Assembly: GCF_000182925.2 (NCBI RefSeq)
Contig: NC_026502.1
Location: 1,550,001-1,614,000 of the forward strand
Reading direction: 5' to 3'
DNA from: Neurospora crassa OR74A
Taxonomy: Eukaryota; Ascomycota; Sordariomycetes; Sordariales; Sordariaceae
Length of the DNA: 64,000 nucleotides
Position 1 is the first letter of the stretch; every line of letters begins with the position of its first letter. The notes below the pieces were generated by a model. The model saw only the letters and a program-made list of their open reading frames with translations. It had not been told where the DNA came from and did no database searches. Of this stretch, positions 1 through 11,619 are shown piece by piece. The position numbers and the translations under genes are program-made.

Positions 1-773
1 ATAGCGGCAATGTCGTTGTAGGTGCCTACTTTGAAGCCGGGGACCATGGGCGCAAAGGGGGCCTGGTACTTGGGGTTGGGCGTGGCGGAGAGGGAACCCA
101 TGGTGCGGCCGTGGAAGGCGTTTTGGAAGCAGACAATTTCGACTTTGGAACCCGAGGGGTCGAGCACCTTGCCGACTTTGCGGGCGAACTTGATACCGGC
201 TTCGTTGGCTTCGGACCCGGAGTTGCAGACGAAGACGGAGGAGGCGTCGTGCATGCCGCCCGAGGCCTTTGTGGATTCGACGAGGAGCTTGGAGAGCGCG
301 CCGGTCCAGGGGTTGTAGTAGAGGTTGGAGGCGTGGACGAGTTCCTGGGCCTGTCGAGGCAATCGTTAAGTCAGTTGACAATTATCCATCTTGAATACAA
401 GGAGGAGTTGATTATGACGCACCTGCTCAGCAATGATCTTGGAAAACTCCTCATCACAATGACCGAGCGAGTTAACAGCAATACCCGACGTGAAGTCGAG
501 GTACTTGCGGTCCTCCAAGTCCCAAAGGTAAGAGCCCTTGCCCTTGACGAAGACGGGAGGAGGGCGAGAGTAGGTGGTCACCATGTAGGGGACGTGCTCG
601 CGGACCATCTTGCCGCTGGGCGAATCCTCGGTCGGATCGGGGTGGGTGAGCTGAGAGGCGGTGGCATAGGAGCGGCGGGCAGCAGTAGCAGCACCGGCAC
701 CGGCGCCGGCGAGGCGGGTGGCAGGCGCCGCGTTGACGGCAGCGACCCGGCGGAGGGCGGTGCGGAAGGCCAT
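1..773 (-). CDS. arg-5: Acetylornithine aminotransferase, mitochondrial (5' part)
   Basis: PLP-dependent class III aminotransferase that converts N-acetylglutamate semialdehyde to N-acetylornithine with glutamate in the mitochondrial arginine pathway. The ATG is at 773 (MAFRTALRRV). The first ~35 residues are rich in Arg, Ala and Ser and acidic-poor, as in a mitochondrial presequence. Exon 1 is 773-423; a 72-bp intron (422-351) with donor GTGCGT and acceptor CGACAG is followed by exon 2 from 350. Family motifs seen are the YLDFTSGIAVNSLGH segment, GSEANEAGIKFARK (cofactor phosphate region) and FHGRTMGSLSAT. About 233 residues are visible; the PLP lysine and the C-terminus lie beyond the window start, so this is a window-edge truncation. 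An upstream TGACTC site at 902-907 suggests cross-pathway control. Assignment to Neurospora arg-5 is from the family and from gene order as I recall it. Confidence 0.93.
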
Positions 774-901
774 GGTGACGGACGGGCGGGCGGACGGAGA
801 GGGAGGCCGGATGGGAGAGAGAGGTGCAAAAAAGGAAGAAGAGGCTTGCCGGGTGAGGGAAAGGGTAGGTAGATAACAAAGATTAGGTGGTGGAGGACGA
901 A

Positions 902-907
902 GAGTCA
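902..907 (-). promoter_or_regulatory. Candidate CPC1/GCN4 site upstream of arg-5
   Basis: The minus strand reads gTGACTCt, the core of the GCN4/CPC1 recognition sequence, about 130 bp upstream of the aminotransferase ATG at 773. Cross-pathway (general amino acid) control of arginine genes through this core is established in Neurospora. That this copy is used is inference. A second, perfect TGACTCA lies at 1592-1598. Confidence 0.45.
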
Positions 908-1860
908 CTACCCCAGATTAGACAAACGTAAATTAAGTGGATTCGTTGGGACGAACGGGACGGGATTGACAGGGACGAGGCCGGAAGACAAACAACGATA
1001 ACGACAACAAGAAGAGTTCAATTGACGCCAGAAAAGAAATTCATTCTACAACAATGACAGCGACGATATGTGATTGACGAGAACCCAAAGACAAATCAGT
1101 CACGCCATGTGAGCATTTAAGCTGTCTCTGGTTATCTTCTCCAGTCAGTCAGTCATACATAGTGTACAGTCATTGTCACAGGACAAGAAAAAGGCTCGCC
1201 TCGCTAGGATGCGGAGTGTACCGATTTCGGGGGTTTCCTGTAAATTTTGGCCGAACACCCATTGCGACAACTATCGATTAGATCCTTTTGACCAATTGGC
1301 TTGTCTAAATCCATCAAGGTCCCCCTTATCAGATCTTTAGTAGCTGAACTGAATGGGGTGTGTTTTTGGGCTTGGAAGATGCCTGTCTGGAGTTGGTCGT
1401 CATCTTTATCTCGTCGTCTCGAAAAATTGGGGACCAGTGAGTCCGGGTAAACATGATTTTTGACTTTCCAGCTCCGCGGCTTGCAGTTCCCCGTTGTTTC
1501 GCTGTCCCGTTGTTGGAGCGGATGGACCTGGCCTGGCTTTGGGTTGACATCGGGACGGATGAAGCACAGGTCGCCGCTTGCGCAATGCAACTGACTCAAC
1601 TTGCTCGTTCTTGGCCAGCTGGCCAGGGTTAGGAGAAACTGAGCTGAGCCTCAACCTTCGCAGCCTCATTTCCTCCAGGCGTGGCTGAGAGAGCACAGCA
1701 CAGCTGGCAGCACTATGTAACCTCCCACTCAGCACCTGGCAGCAAGCTCACAACGGCCTGACAAGGGCCTGTCATCCAGCTGACCGAGACCTATAAACTC
1801 CACCCGAATTTTCACAGCTTTCACTCGTGCACAGACCCCATTCCCCTCCGGTCTGAAGGG

Positions 1861-1867
1861 TATAAAA
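1861..1867 (+). promoter_or_regulatory. TATA box upstream of U6
   Basis: TATAAAA lies about 58 bp upstream of the inferred U6 5' end at 1919. Pol III U6 genes usually carry a TATA box near -30, so the spacing is unusual. A T8-type tract at about 1896-1903 would be expected to stop Pol III, which argues against a start nearer the TATA. Confidence 0.5.
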
Positions 1868-1918
1868 CGTCGTTCAGCCAGTCTCTCTTTTAGACTTTTT
1901 TTTCTCCTTTCTTTCCTC

Positions 1919-2021
1919 GCCCTTCGGGGCAATTTGGTCAATTTGAAACGATACAGAGAAGATTAGCATGGCCCCTGCACTAAGGATGACACGCTACTCA
2001 AAGAGACGCTACCAAATTTTT
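1919..2021 (+). ncRNA. U6: U6 spliceosomal snRNA
   Basis: Catalytic snRNA of the spliceosome. The 5' hairpin GCCC-UUCG-GGGC (1919-1930) is followed by AUUUGGUCAAUUUGAAACGA. The ACAGAGA box that pairs with the 5' splice site is at 1953-1959 and the catalytic AGC triad at 1965-1967. Next come the GGCCCCUGCACUAAGGAUGA internal stem-loop region and the conserved 3' part ending CCAAAUUUU, the uridine tail bound by Lsm2-8. A run of 14 T (2017-2030) is the Pol III terminator. The length of about 100 nt matches fission yeast U6, whose 5' hairpin has the same architecture. I see no intron. A clear downstream B box is not evident. The 5' end is set by the hairpin; the exact 3' end within the T run is not determined. 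Confidence 0.95.
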
Positions 2022-2030
2022 TTTTTTTTT
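2017..2030 (+). terminator. Pol III terminator of U6
   Basis: An uninterrupted run of 14 T follows the conserved CCAAA end of U6. It encodes the U tail and is the expected Pol III stop. Confidence 0.85.
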
Positions 2031-2490
2031 CACTTTGATCCTAGCCTGAGCGGTTGGGACATTGGGAAGAAAACAGTTCTGGTTGTTCGCGGTTGTGATG
2101 TTGTCTCGTTGCGCCGATGTTCCTCTTCGTTTTCCGTATCCATTCACTGTTCCACCACCCTGGAGGTTTGGACTGCGCATCCAGTAGTCATAAACTTGAA
2201 ATCAATTTATTTCACCCGCCCACTGCACCCAACACCCAACTTATCCTACTTTGCCTCCTGATATTTTCCAGCGCTATCCAAAACTAGTATTAATTCTGTG
2301 TGCGTGTTTATCATTAATCATCAACCACCGAGCCACCCAATCCAGTTCATTGTGTTACTGGCGCATTTCCCAATCAGCCTTGCCATCCTGCCAACCTGCC
2401 TCCCTGATTGACAAATTACTCACAACTGCCTCCCACCATCCATCATGTTTACCACCACCCTCTGTCCATCATCGTCATCATCGACATCTG
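2031..2490. other. Spacer between U6 and the Zn2Cys6 gene
   Basis: C- and T-rich sequence without a supported gene. It includes the 3' flank of the convergent transcription-factor gene. No good B-box match (GGTTCGANTCC) was found for U6 here. Confidence 0.6.
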
Positions 2491-5400
2491 TCAGTGTCCC
2501 TGTCTTTGATGACCTCGTCCATCACCTCCTCCTTGTCCGTTCCGTCCTCCTCCACCCTGATCACCTCCCCGCCTTCCTCCGCCATCGTCATCGTTTCCTC
2601 TGCTGTGACTGCTTGACCCATTCCCATTCCCACCATCACCACCACTACCGCCGGTAATAAACGTCTCATCAAATAACCCATACCAAGCATACGCGTCAAA
2701 ATTAGATAACGACTCCATCATATGACTGTCCCCGATGGCGTCCAGGCCCAACGCATCCGGCAAGTTGTGGAGGTTGATCTCGTTGCACTCAAACATAAAG
2801 TCGGGCGTAAAAGCAGAGTAAAGACCTGTCGAGAAGGTGTTCTGGTTGAAGGGATCGACTACACCGAGTCCGGGGTTAGGACTGGGGCGTGAGGTTGCTT
2901 GGTGATAATAGTCATTGTTGTTGGTAGTACTGTTGTGGTTGCTGTTATCATACGAGTTGTTATTGTTGTTGGTGTTGTTGTGGTGCTGTTGCTGCTGCTG
3001 CTGCTGCTGTGGGTAATGAGTCTGGCCCTGGGTTTGGTAGGAAGGGGAACTGTTGTGACCGCTGTGTCCGTGATGTTGCTGTTGTTGATTCTGATTCTGA
3101 TGGTGCAGCCCTCCTGGATCTGTCAAGGGTCCCGATGGGGGAGATAATAGAGTGTTATCAAATGGAGTGCTTGCATGTTGCGTTGATGGACTGTTCAGGT
3201 ACGAGTGGCGATGAGGCGGGGGTGCGAGCGGTGGCAAGGCTGGGCTGAGGCTCTTCCCATAGGCGTTAAAGTTTGATTCGCTTATGGTGGGACTGTCTGA
3301 TCCCACCGTCATGTCATCCGAGCCGGGTGTTTCGTACTTGAGGGATGTTCCCCTGCTTAAAGTGGAAGTGGAACGTCTATCGCGAAGATGGCTGAACGAA
3401 GATGAACGGCCCTGATACCTTGCTGCCGGAACATTGGGTTGCGGATGCGGTGGCGGATGGAACACCACCGTTGGTGTGTCCTGCCGGATCGGATCATAGA
3501 TCATGTTTCCTGGTGGCGTTGCGGCTGTGGTAGGCTGTGATGTAGGTGGAAGAGGCGAAGCGACTGATGACATAGAAGGAACTAACATGAAATTGTTGGA
3601 CATGGTGGGGTTGGCCGTGTTTGTATAGATTCTCGTGAGATTCGAGCTGGGCGAGCTTGTCGTACCGGACGTGTTTGTATACAGTCTCGTGAGGTTCGAG
3701 TTGGGTGAGTTCGTTGTGCCAGTAAGCGAAAAGGCAATAGGCGGCACACCTGGCGAAGGTGGGATCGGATTCTCGAACCCCATCAACCGCTGCACTGAGG
3801 CCTGGCGGGTTCGAGCAAGCATACGCTCGAGCTCGCCCGGTGCAAATGTCTCACAGTCCTCAATGCCCTGTGATCTCTGTTCCATGGCGTTGAGGATGTA
3901 CCCAACTCCTGCCCAGTACTGCTCAACGCGTGCAAGTGCCTGAGAGCAGCGCGAGTAGTTCGCAGCCGCGGCCGAAGTGAGTAAGGAGTGTCGCGGTCTA
4001 TTGTCGGTCGGTATGCTCAAACGTCCGCCATGTGTTTTCGAGCCGGTACTCTTGTTGTTGTTCGCTCCTGGGGATTGCTCCCGTGATGGTGGGCTTGAAG
4101 CACTCAATGCAGACTCTTTGAGGAAGGCGCATCCGGCGATGAAGATGGGCTGGGACGTGAAAGGATTGCCAATGTAGCTCTGATGATCAATGAGTTCGGC
4201 AAAGGCAACGATATCCGCAATGGTCTTTGCGCTCGATCTGGCCAGCTCACGACTGTTGGACAACAGCTGAATGTTGGTGAGCTTACCGAACGGCGTGAGT
4301 AGTGCTGGTTCATGGAGGATAATGATCATGGCATGGAACCAGAAATGAAGTAGTATGAAAATGGTTCCCTGGCCAGCCTCGACGTAGTGCTTGAAGTTGT
4401 GGGTATTGAATACCAGCCGCTCGTGTTGTTTCGAGTAGATTATCGTCAAGTCGCTTTCCATTTGCCGCAGCTTCTTCATGCTTTCCTCCGTGAGATCATT
4501 CGCATCCCGGATGTTGTTGAGGACATCGGACGCGCGACCGTAAAGATGGATGATCTTGATGCACGCCGGGAAGGGATCTGGCCAACCCTCTTGATCAAGA
4601 GTGGGTTCGGGAATTTCCAAATCCATGTCATCATCTCGCAAAGTGACTGGCCTACCTGTGCCGGATGAGATGATTCTGTCCAGCATAAAGACTGCCCAGA
4701 ACGTATCGATACGTGCCTGCTCCACTTCCTTTTGCTCTTCGGGGCTGATTGTTTCCTCCTCTTCTTGCTTGTCCGTGGGCGAGTTTCCGTCGTCATTATA
4801 CTTACTTAGCCACCTCCTGGTGAACCATGGATCACGAGACCCTTGATATTTGACACCCTCCTTCTTCTGAAGACCTAGGTCAGTAGCCATGCGGATGGCA
4901 AGGCCCAAATACATCCAAAGGGCACTGTCCTGGTTTGCGCCAAAAGCCTCGTATGCCATGAGCAGAAAGGCCTGAACAGCCGCGACTGACGGACAGGAAA
5001 ACGTTTCAACGGTGGCGTTCTTGACTCGTTGAGCAAAGACGTCACCATACTCGGACTTGGGAACTCTGCTGCCGTCCTGCTCATTGGTGAAGGTAGGAAG
5101 CTCAGAGAATCGGGCAGCCAACGCACACATGGCATCGACCAAGATGGGCTCCACCTGCTTCTCCTCGAGTTGGCGCATGAAACGTTCCTCCTTTAAGAAG
5201 GGGTAGTTGCAACCCAGACGAATAAAGAAGGTCTTGACCAAGACCTTGATGATTTCGGGCACCGGCTTGGAGTCGTCGGTGGAGTATACTGGCATGTCCT
5301 CCAGGGTGGGAATGTCCTTAAGGGTTTCCTGGATCATTCTAGGCTGTATGTGATGTGACGGCGTTGGTGTTGTTGCGACTGACGAGCCGGTTCTCATGAA

Positions 5401-6314
5401 CCGTGGGTCCCTAAACGAGGGTTCTTTGGGCAGGTTTTGCTTGAACCCGGGGACAATCGCCGTGGGACCGAAATAGCGAAAATACGGTATACGATCTCTT
5501 CTCCGTACGGAATGGCTGTGGTGCTGTGTCGGTGACCGAATGCCGTTGGAGTTGGACTGTCTCGCCGTTCTCGTAGAGCTGGGTGACCTTGAATCCTGAC
5601 CCCAGTCATTGCTAAGTCCCCGCGGCCGGGTGCCTGAATAACTGTGGTTTGGGATGGAATCACGCCTCATGGAAGCATCTCTATCCACAACGGCAAAGCC
5701 GGCCGTTTTGCTCGCTGGGGCCGTCTTGCTCTTCCATTGTCGGTGAGGTTCTTCCGCTTCCTCCTCCTCGTTGTCATCGGAATGTTCATCATCATCATCA
5801 TCATCATCCGCCTCCCTTTTCACCCCGGCAACTTGGTCGTGATCACCTTTTGTCAGGCCGTTGCCCCGGTTGTCCTCCTTCCTTCGCTCGACCAGATCGT
5901 TGTAACCTTGACACTGGTGCCCGTTCTTGGTGCAGGTCGAACAGACCGGTTTCTCACCGGCACATCGGGTTTTCCTCTTGCGGCATGTCAAGCATCTGTC
6001 AAGGTAAGTTGGTTAAGATAGAGCCCATATATTGTCACACATTCTTTCTTGTTGCTAATCTCCATGCCGCCGGTTTCTCCGTGGTTTCTCGGGCAGCGGG
6101 GCTCTTTGAATTACGCGTCTCCTCGGCCACATGGCTTGCAGTATGGGATGAAAGCATGCATAATCATTGATGTGATATGATGGGGATACAAAAAGGGGAA
6201 CACGTACGCTGCGTTGATCCTCCGCCTCTTGGAAGGAGGTTGGCCTTGGTTGTTTACAAAGCGTATCTGCTTGGGAGGCGGCAGGGGTGCGGTCATCAGG
6301 GTCATTTCAGGCAT
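2491..6314 (-). CDS. Zn2Cys6 transcription factor, 1203 aa
   Basis: Fungal-type sequence-specific regulator. The first in-frame ATG is 6314 (MPEMTLMTAP). Exon 1 is 6314-6208; an intron of 212 bp (6207-5996, donor GTACGT, acceptor TTGACAG) leads to exon 2, 5995-2491. The splice joins INAA to CLTCRKRKTRC and completes a perfect binuclear zinc cluster with cysteines at residues 37, 40, 47, 54, 57 and 64 (spacing 2-6-6-2-6). A basic RRRIN precedes it. Residues ~55-170 are charged and Asp/Glu-rich (an Asp run from ATC repeats at ~5791-5809). A fungal-specific transcription-factor domain follows (VKTFFIRLGCNYPFLKEERF, later FWAVFMLDRIISSGTGRPV). The C-terminal third is rich in Gln, Asn, Ser, Pro and Gly, with a CAG-type polyGln run at ~2985-3008, and is a likely activation region. 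The target pathway is not recognisable. All introns preserve frame. Confidence 0.9.
2899..3012 (-). repeat. PolyGln/polyAsn-coding microsatellite tract
   Basis: Runs of CAG/CAA and AAC/AAT triplets on the coding strand encode eight glutamines followed by Asn-rich sequence in the C-terminal region of the Zn2Cys6 protein. Such tracts are length-variable in Neurospora regulators. Confidence 0.7.
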
Positions 6315-9309
6315 AGCTTTATAAAATAACCATGATGGTTTGCCAAACACTCAGATTGTAAATATTTTGTCGATTTTCGAGGCCGCCCCGTGAAACCGTT
6401 GCTGGAATGGAGGATAAGTGATGGTGGTGCTGAGTGGTGACGGACGCTTGGCGCACGTTCAAGATGGTGGGGAAGCCTATGTTTGTGGAAATGATGATGG
6501 AAGCTATTCTTGGCAGCAGTGTTAGGTATGGATGGGTTTGGGCGGCACGCGGTTGTTGGTTGTTCGGCGTGGCCAAATTGCCCTGGTAAGATTTTGTGAT
6601 ATATCCGAGCTTCCGCCCAATGAGTGAAGGAGCCGTCCCAACGTTAGTGTGAAGCTTCTTCTCTCTCTTGTTGTGTTGGCTTGCCGTTTCGTGCAAGAGC
6701 AGAGACGATCTTTTCAACAGGCGCGCAATAGCATAACTACCTAGTTATGCATCGGTCATGCCGTTGAACGTGATTTTGCGGGCAACGATCATTTCCGGGA
6801 TTCGGAAAAGGGTGTCGAAGAATAACGGTCAAGATGGCTTGGAAGCGTAGTCAGGTGGTGTGCAAGCGTCCGGTACGTCAGAGACCCCTCGTTCTAGACT
6901 GGCAGGACTGGCCAAAAGGAGAGCTGGCAATATGGGGAAGTAGGATTCCAAGGGTTAATTCAGCATGCCGATCTCGAAGACAACCTGGAAGCCGCGCAAG
7001 CACGGGATTTCGTTCTCTGCTGGGCTTATTTGCTAACGTCGTATCAGAACGCAACCCTGACATGCCCCAAACACAAGTGAAGCTCCAACAACAAGAAGGG
7101 GAATGAATACCTCGGTGGCGCGTGCTCATGTGCTCTCGTATGTGACTGAATTGAGACAAGGAAGGAATGGAAGGGCTTGAGAAGTGAGAGATGTGTGTCG
7201 TGGCTGGATTTGGGGCTCCGGCTATGGAAACGAAGTGGAGGGAGATAGATGGCACGATGACCTGAAAGGTGGATCGCAACAAGCAGATCCCTCGTCCGAA
7301 GCGCGACCGAAGATCTGCAGTGGTGAGGTGCCCCAGCACTTGTAGGTGTCGGGAACGGAATGACTCCGGGAGATGGAAGCAGAGAAGAGGAACTGAACAC
7401 CTAGAAACAAGGACAAGACATGCGCTTGGGGACTGACGGAGAGATAGAGAGAGAAAAAAAAAAGAAAATCGAAAAATAAATGAAAGAAGAAGAAAAAAAA
7501 ACAAAGAGGAAAAGTTTTTGCGGCCAGGCAAGAGCGGGCGAGAATTGGAGACGGCAGGCTTCCTTCTTCCATTCCTACCTTAGCATACGATAGTTTGTTG
7601 ACAGGGCTGGGCTAGAACACTTTTGTGTGCAGGTCTGTGTCCCCCCAATGTGTTCCTTTCTAGCGAACGGGAGACGGGCAACGGGGAAAGCAAAAGGACG
7701 TCCCGGCGGCGGCTTTTACACGTGTAGGTAGTGTAGGGCGCTTTGCTTCTGTGCGAGATCAAGCCGGGCAGCCAACCACGGGCAGCGGCCACGATGCTTC
7801 ACTAGAGGTAGCTGATGCCGATGTCGCGAATATCGTGAAGCACTCTATTTGCAGCCCTCAGCGAATCGCGTCCCCCATGCGAATCGGCGCCAGCGTCGTG
7901 ATTGGGGGGAAGAGAAATGCAGTGGTGAGTTGACAAATGTGATGTGTACACTCATTGTGTATGTGTCAATTCCGGACTCCGACCAGGTGCAGCGCCGCCA
8001 TCACCTACTGCATAGTACATACACTACATACAACTCCAGCTTCATGCTCGCTCGCTCAACATGGAGCAAAGGTGTTCGTGGGTTGTGTGCTTGGCGGTGA
8101 TGCCCGGGTGGCGATACCGCTCAATCTCCTTCATGTCGGATTTATCCCCACGCTTAAGAAGCCAATCATATCGCTCTCTGGGTCTGGATGTTACGTCTAA
8201 ACTGCCGGCCTGCAGACTCTTTCGCAGATGCAATTGGCCGTTGAACGTGGGGATATTTCCGGGTCAAGCAAGAAACGGAGGTACACACTGTCTGTCGGTC
8301 GGTACACACCACCACTTTGGGGAGATTTGTCCCGAGGTGTCCATGTCGGGAGACGATGTTTGTACTGTGGTGTACACAACTCGAGTTGATGAGAGACGGA
8401 ATCTCGGCAAACTGGACAGACACGGGCGAACAGGACAGGAACTAAAAAGTCAAAGCAGATCAAATTGTAGGTTCGTCGCACCTTCCCAAGTCCATGATGT
8501 GCAGTGTGCATTCATTTTGTGCATCGATGTGCGTCTTCCGACTCCACAGGGCAGGGAGTGTTCCTTCCCGCTGGGCTGGAGATCTTCGACGCCGCTGCCA
8601 TGTATGGTTCGAACCTACCCAGCAACTTTGAGTACCTACATAGGCACAGAAAAGGCCCCCAATTCATCTGCGGCCTTTGCGCATTGCGAGTCTAGATTCT
8701 ATTGAAGGAACTTCAAGTAGCATTTTTGGACGTTTCTGGATGGGTACATCGGGTAGATAGACGTAGGGAGACAAGATACCGTAGCATCATCGTACGTACC
8801 TACTCGGTGCAGTGTCGACGCCTGGGCTTTTACCCCGCTTCTGGTCTCCCCAGACTTCCATCCGGGCCACCGTCTTACTTCAGGTTCACATGTTTGTGCC
8901 AAGCTTGGACCTCCTTGTGTAACCTTGGCAAGCGAGAGCTCGAAGGACTGGAGGGAGATAACGGCCTGTCACTACAAGGCACTCAGCTTTCCATGTTTCA
9001 CACAGAAAGCAACTGAACCAAGACGGAGTTTTCTCCGAATCATCAGCTACATACCTAGGTACTCTTAGCCATTCCGAGCTGTTGCAGACAGAGATGGCTA
9101 GATATAGTTTCGGACTTCCTTTCAAGGTGCAGGTTAAATGCCCAAGAGTTTCCATTATGCTTTTCAGCTTGTCAGGCCCATTCTTCCACGGAGAGGCCCT
9201 GAAAATTCGGATCCAAGGTTATCTTCGCTTCACAGGACGATGGTTCTGTGGTCCTTTTCAAAGCACCCTTCCTGTCTGGTATTTCTCCCTTGACATCCTG
9301 TCGTCTTCT
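6315..9309. other. 3-kb gene-poor region between the two Zn2Cys6 genes
   Basis: No open frame here shows family features or a plausible splice pattern. It contains the promoter side of the first regulator, an A-rich tract at about 7456-7503, the palindrome ACCTAGGT at 9053-9060, and a GGTTCGAACC string near 8608 that fails as a tRNA T arm. Confidence 0.65.
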
Positions 9310-11619
9310 TCACCCAAACACAACACTAACCCCCATCTCCCTGCTAACCTGCCTCCACAGATCCTCTCCCGTTTCCATGTCCCCCAGCTTCTCCTGCTCC
9401 TTCGCTCCCCTATCCACCCCAGCCCCAGCCCCAGCCCCAGCCCCAGCTACAGACTCAACCCTATCCGCCCTCTCCCACACCTCCCTCACAATCTCCCACG
9501 CCCTTTCAATATTCCTCATCCCCTGCCTCTTCTTCACCTTTTCAAACGCTTGCTCCGCCAGCCCGCGATCATTTTCCGTCACAGCCTCGCACGCCGCCAC
9601 AAACAGCGGCCACAGCAGCGCACCCATGGGCCCCTCATGCTTCACCGTCGCTGCGCAGTGCAAAAGCGAGCGATGCGTGTGCTCTTGCACCGCCCTGTGC
9701 GAGCGCCGATAGCCGTGCACGCTGCGGTAGAGGTAGACAAAGGCCGAGTGGCGGTAGGCGAGGGCGTTGTGCCAGATGCTGTGCAGACGACTGCGTTCGG
9801 CCACCGTAGGGGACATGACGTCGATTTTTGAACCGTGGCTCAGGTGCGTGCTGTGGACTTTATCCGTCTTGTTCGTCTTTTGGTCTACTTCTTCATCGGG
9901 GGCAAAGCCGGGGGGCAGTTGCGGTTGCCAGCGTGACAGAGCGGCTTCGATGGCTTGGGTGGTTGCTTCGAGTTCGGTTCGCAAGACAGCGATCTTGGAA
10001 GCCGATGCGTTGCTCCAGATGGCGGCTTGGAGGTCGCTTTTCAGCGTGACGATGCTGGACAGTCGGTGGATGATGGGCCACAGCGTGGTGGCCATGCCGA
10101 GGAGGGTGTCGACGTTGGATAAAGGGGAGGCGATGGGAGCGCCGAGGGGTGGGAAGGGCATCAGACAGCCAGCGGTGGGAGCGGCCGAGAGGGGGGCGCG
10201 GCCGTTGGAGAGGGCGGCTATTACGTCGTAGAAGCGGAAGGCCTGGGGTATTTGTTAGTGTGATTCCTAGTGGTGAGTGTGTCTGGGTGTGCGCGTACCC
10301 GTTCGAGAAAGATGCTGGTAGAGTCTGATGGTTCGGGAGTGGTGCACATGATGGTAAGTGCCCCTTTCAGGTGGCCATCCACTAGGTTTGATCGTCCTCT
10401 TTGGACCAGCTACATTGGCTCGAGTTAGTTCTCAAACTTGGCCGTGTCTGCAAGAAACTCACCACTTCATAGTAGATAAGCAACATGATGGTTGCCAAAA
10501 TTTCGTTTCGGTTCGACTTGGCACTCTGCTCTATCAGACGTCCAAGTCCCTGGATGGCCTGGTTGTGGAAGAAGAGGGAATGCTCCTCGTTTTGGATCCC
10601 TCGATATTCTAAATGGGCGCTAGCTAGAGCAAAGATGGCATTGAGCACGGGCGAGCTCTGCCGCGTCAATGGCAACACCAATTGCTGGAAGGGGTTCCCA
10701 CTCTCTTCACGAAAAACAATCAGGTGGGAAAGAATATTACAAAAATGATCCACGAGAGCTCGTCGGTTGGGGCGATCCGTGAACTCTGAAAATGCCGGCG
10801 AGTGAAATTCGAATAGAGGTGATGTCACCGGACATGGCGCTATCATGGCTAGGTCTGGATAATAAGGCCTTGGCCGTGACACCGTAGTGACCGCTGTGTA
10901 GGTCGTCCACGATTCCGCAACGCCACCATCTTCAGCATCCTCGGTCAGCTCTTCGGCGTGGCTCAAGTCTGGCAGCGTGAAGAGTGACTCTGTGGGAGAG
11001 ATGAGAGGGTGACTCGGCGTAGGTGAAGGTGCGTTCCAATAGGTGCTTTGGTGGAGGTCTGGTGGTGAAAACATGTAGTCCACCTCTGTAGATTCCGGAG
11101 GGCTCGCGCTGTCGCTGTCGTAGCCAAAGTCCGATAATCTCCGGGAAAGAGATAGCCTATGGCTGTCATTGCTGGATATAGTTGATGATGATGATGTCGC
11201 CAGGCTAGCCTTCCGACGCCTTCGAGGCCGCAAAGCCTCGTAGATACAGGTCGCCCCATGCTCGACGCAGCGTGAACATTGCGGGCGTCCCTCATCACAC
11301 TTTTTCTTCTATGGTGTTGAAGCTGGGTCAGTTAACAGACTCTTGTAGGAGCGGCGAGCGCTCGACCAACCTTTTCTTTGCTTTTCCAGAGGTCAGCAGC
11401 TACTTGATATTCGGGACAGCAATCTCACGAAAACCGAGAGAGTACAAGGAACAACGTACCAAAAGGTGCAGCCTAGAGCAGGTTTGTTCCAAGTTAACGG
11501 GGAAACTAGGGCCGAGAGTGCAGTCCGGGTGGAGACTTACCGGCTCTTGATCGTCTTTTTGGCTCCTTTGGAGGAGCCAGTCGTGTGTAAAGAAGCATTT
11601 TAACACCAGCGGGATCCAT
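9310..11619 (-). CDS. Zn2Cys6 transcription factor (Fungal_trans_2 type), 663 aa
   Basis: Sequence-specific regulator built from six exons: 11619-11541, 11472-11460 (13 nt), 11380-11371 (10 nt), 11308-10463, 10409-10299 and 10242-9310. They sum to 1992 nt with all phases consistent. Introns 1-3 fall inside the zinc cluster; joining the exons gives [19 protein letters not shown] and then [10 protein letters not shown], with cysteines at 28, 31, 38, 45, 48 and 55 and canonical 2-6-6-2-6 spacing. A basic RPRRRRK segment follows, then a Ser-rich linker. The stretch around [16 protein letters not shown], with [11 protein letters not shown] and [16 protein letters not shown], is typical of the Fungal_trans_2 domain. 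A GAGAGAGAGAG run lies near the C-terminus. The ATG at 11619 (MDPAGVKM) is the first in-frame ATG of exon 1. Target genes are unknown. The small exons are inferred from splice signals and the restored cluster, not from transcripts. Confidence 0.85.
9417..9450 (-). repeat. CCAGCC hexanucleotide repeat coding Gly-Ala
   Basis: About five tandem copies of CCAGCC on the plus strand encode alternating Gly and Ala in the C-terminal part of the second Zn2Cys6 protein. Confidence 0.8.

Larger units (their letters stand above)
774..1918. other. Intergenic region arg-5 / U6
   Basis: No coding region is supported here; the open frames lack family features. It holds the arg-5 promoter side (TGACTC at 902-907), a perfect TGACTCA at 1592-1598, and a TATAAAA at 1861-1867 that probably belongs to U6. 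A pyrimidine-rich stretch runs from about 1880 to 1918 just before U6. Confidence 0.7.

Noticed and set aside
6878-7531. 217-codon minus-strand open frame rich in Phe and Leu
   Set aside because: It arises from an A/T homopolymer patch; there is no conserved domain and composition is implausible for a soluble or membrane protein of this genome.
8605-8625. tRNA T arm around GGTTCGAACC
   Set aside because: The loop sequence fits, but only two base pairs of the T stem form and there is no upstream anticodon or acceptor arm.
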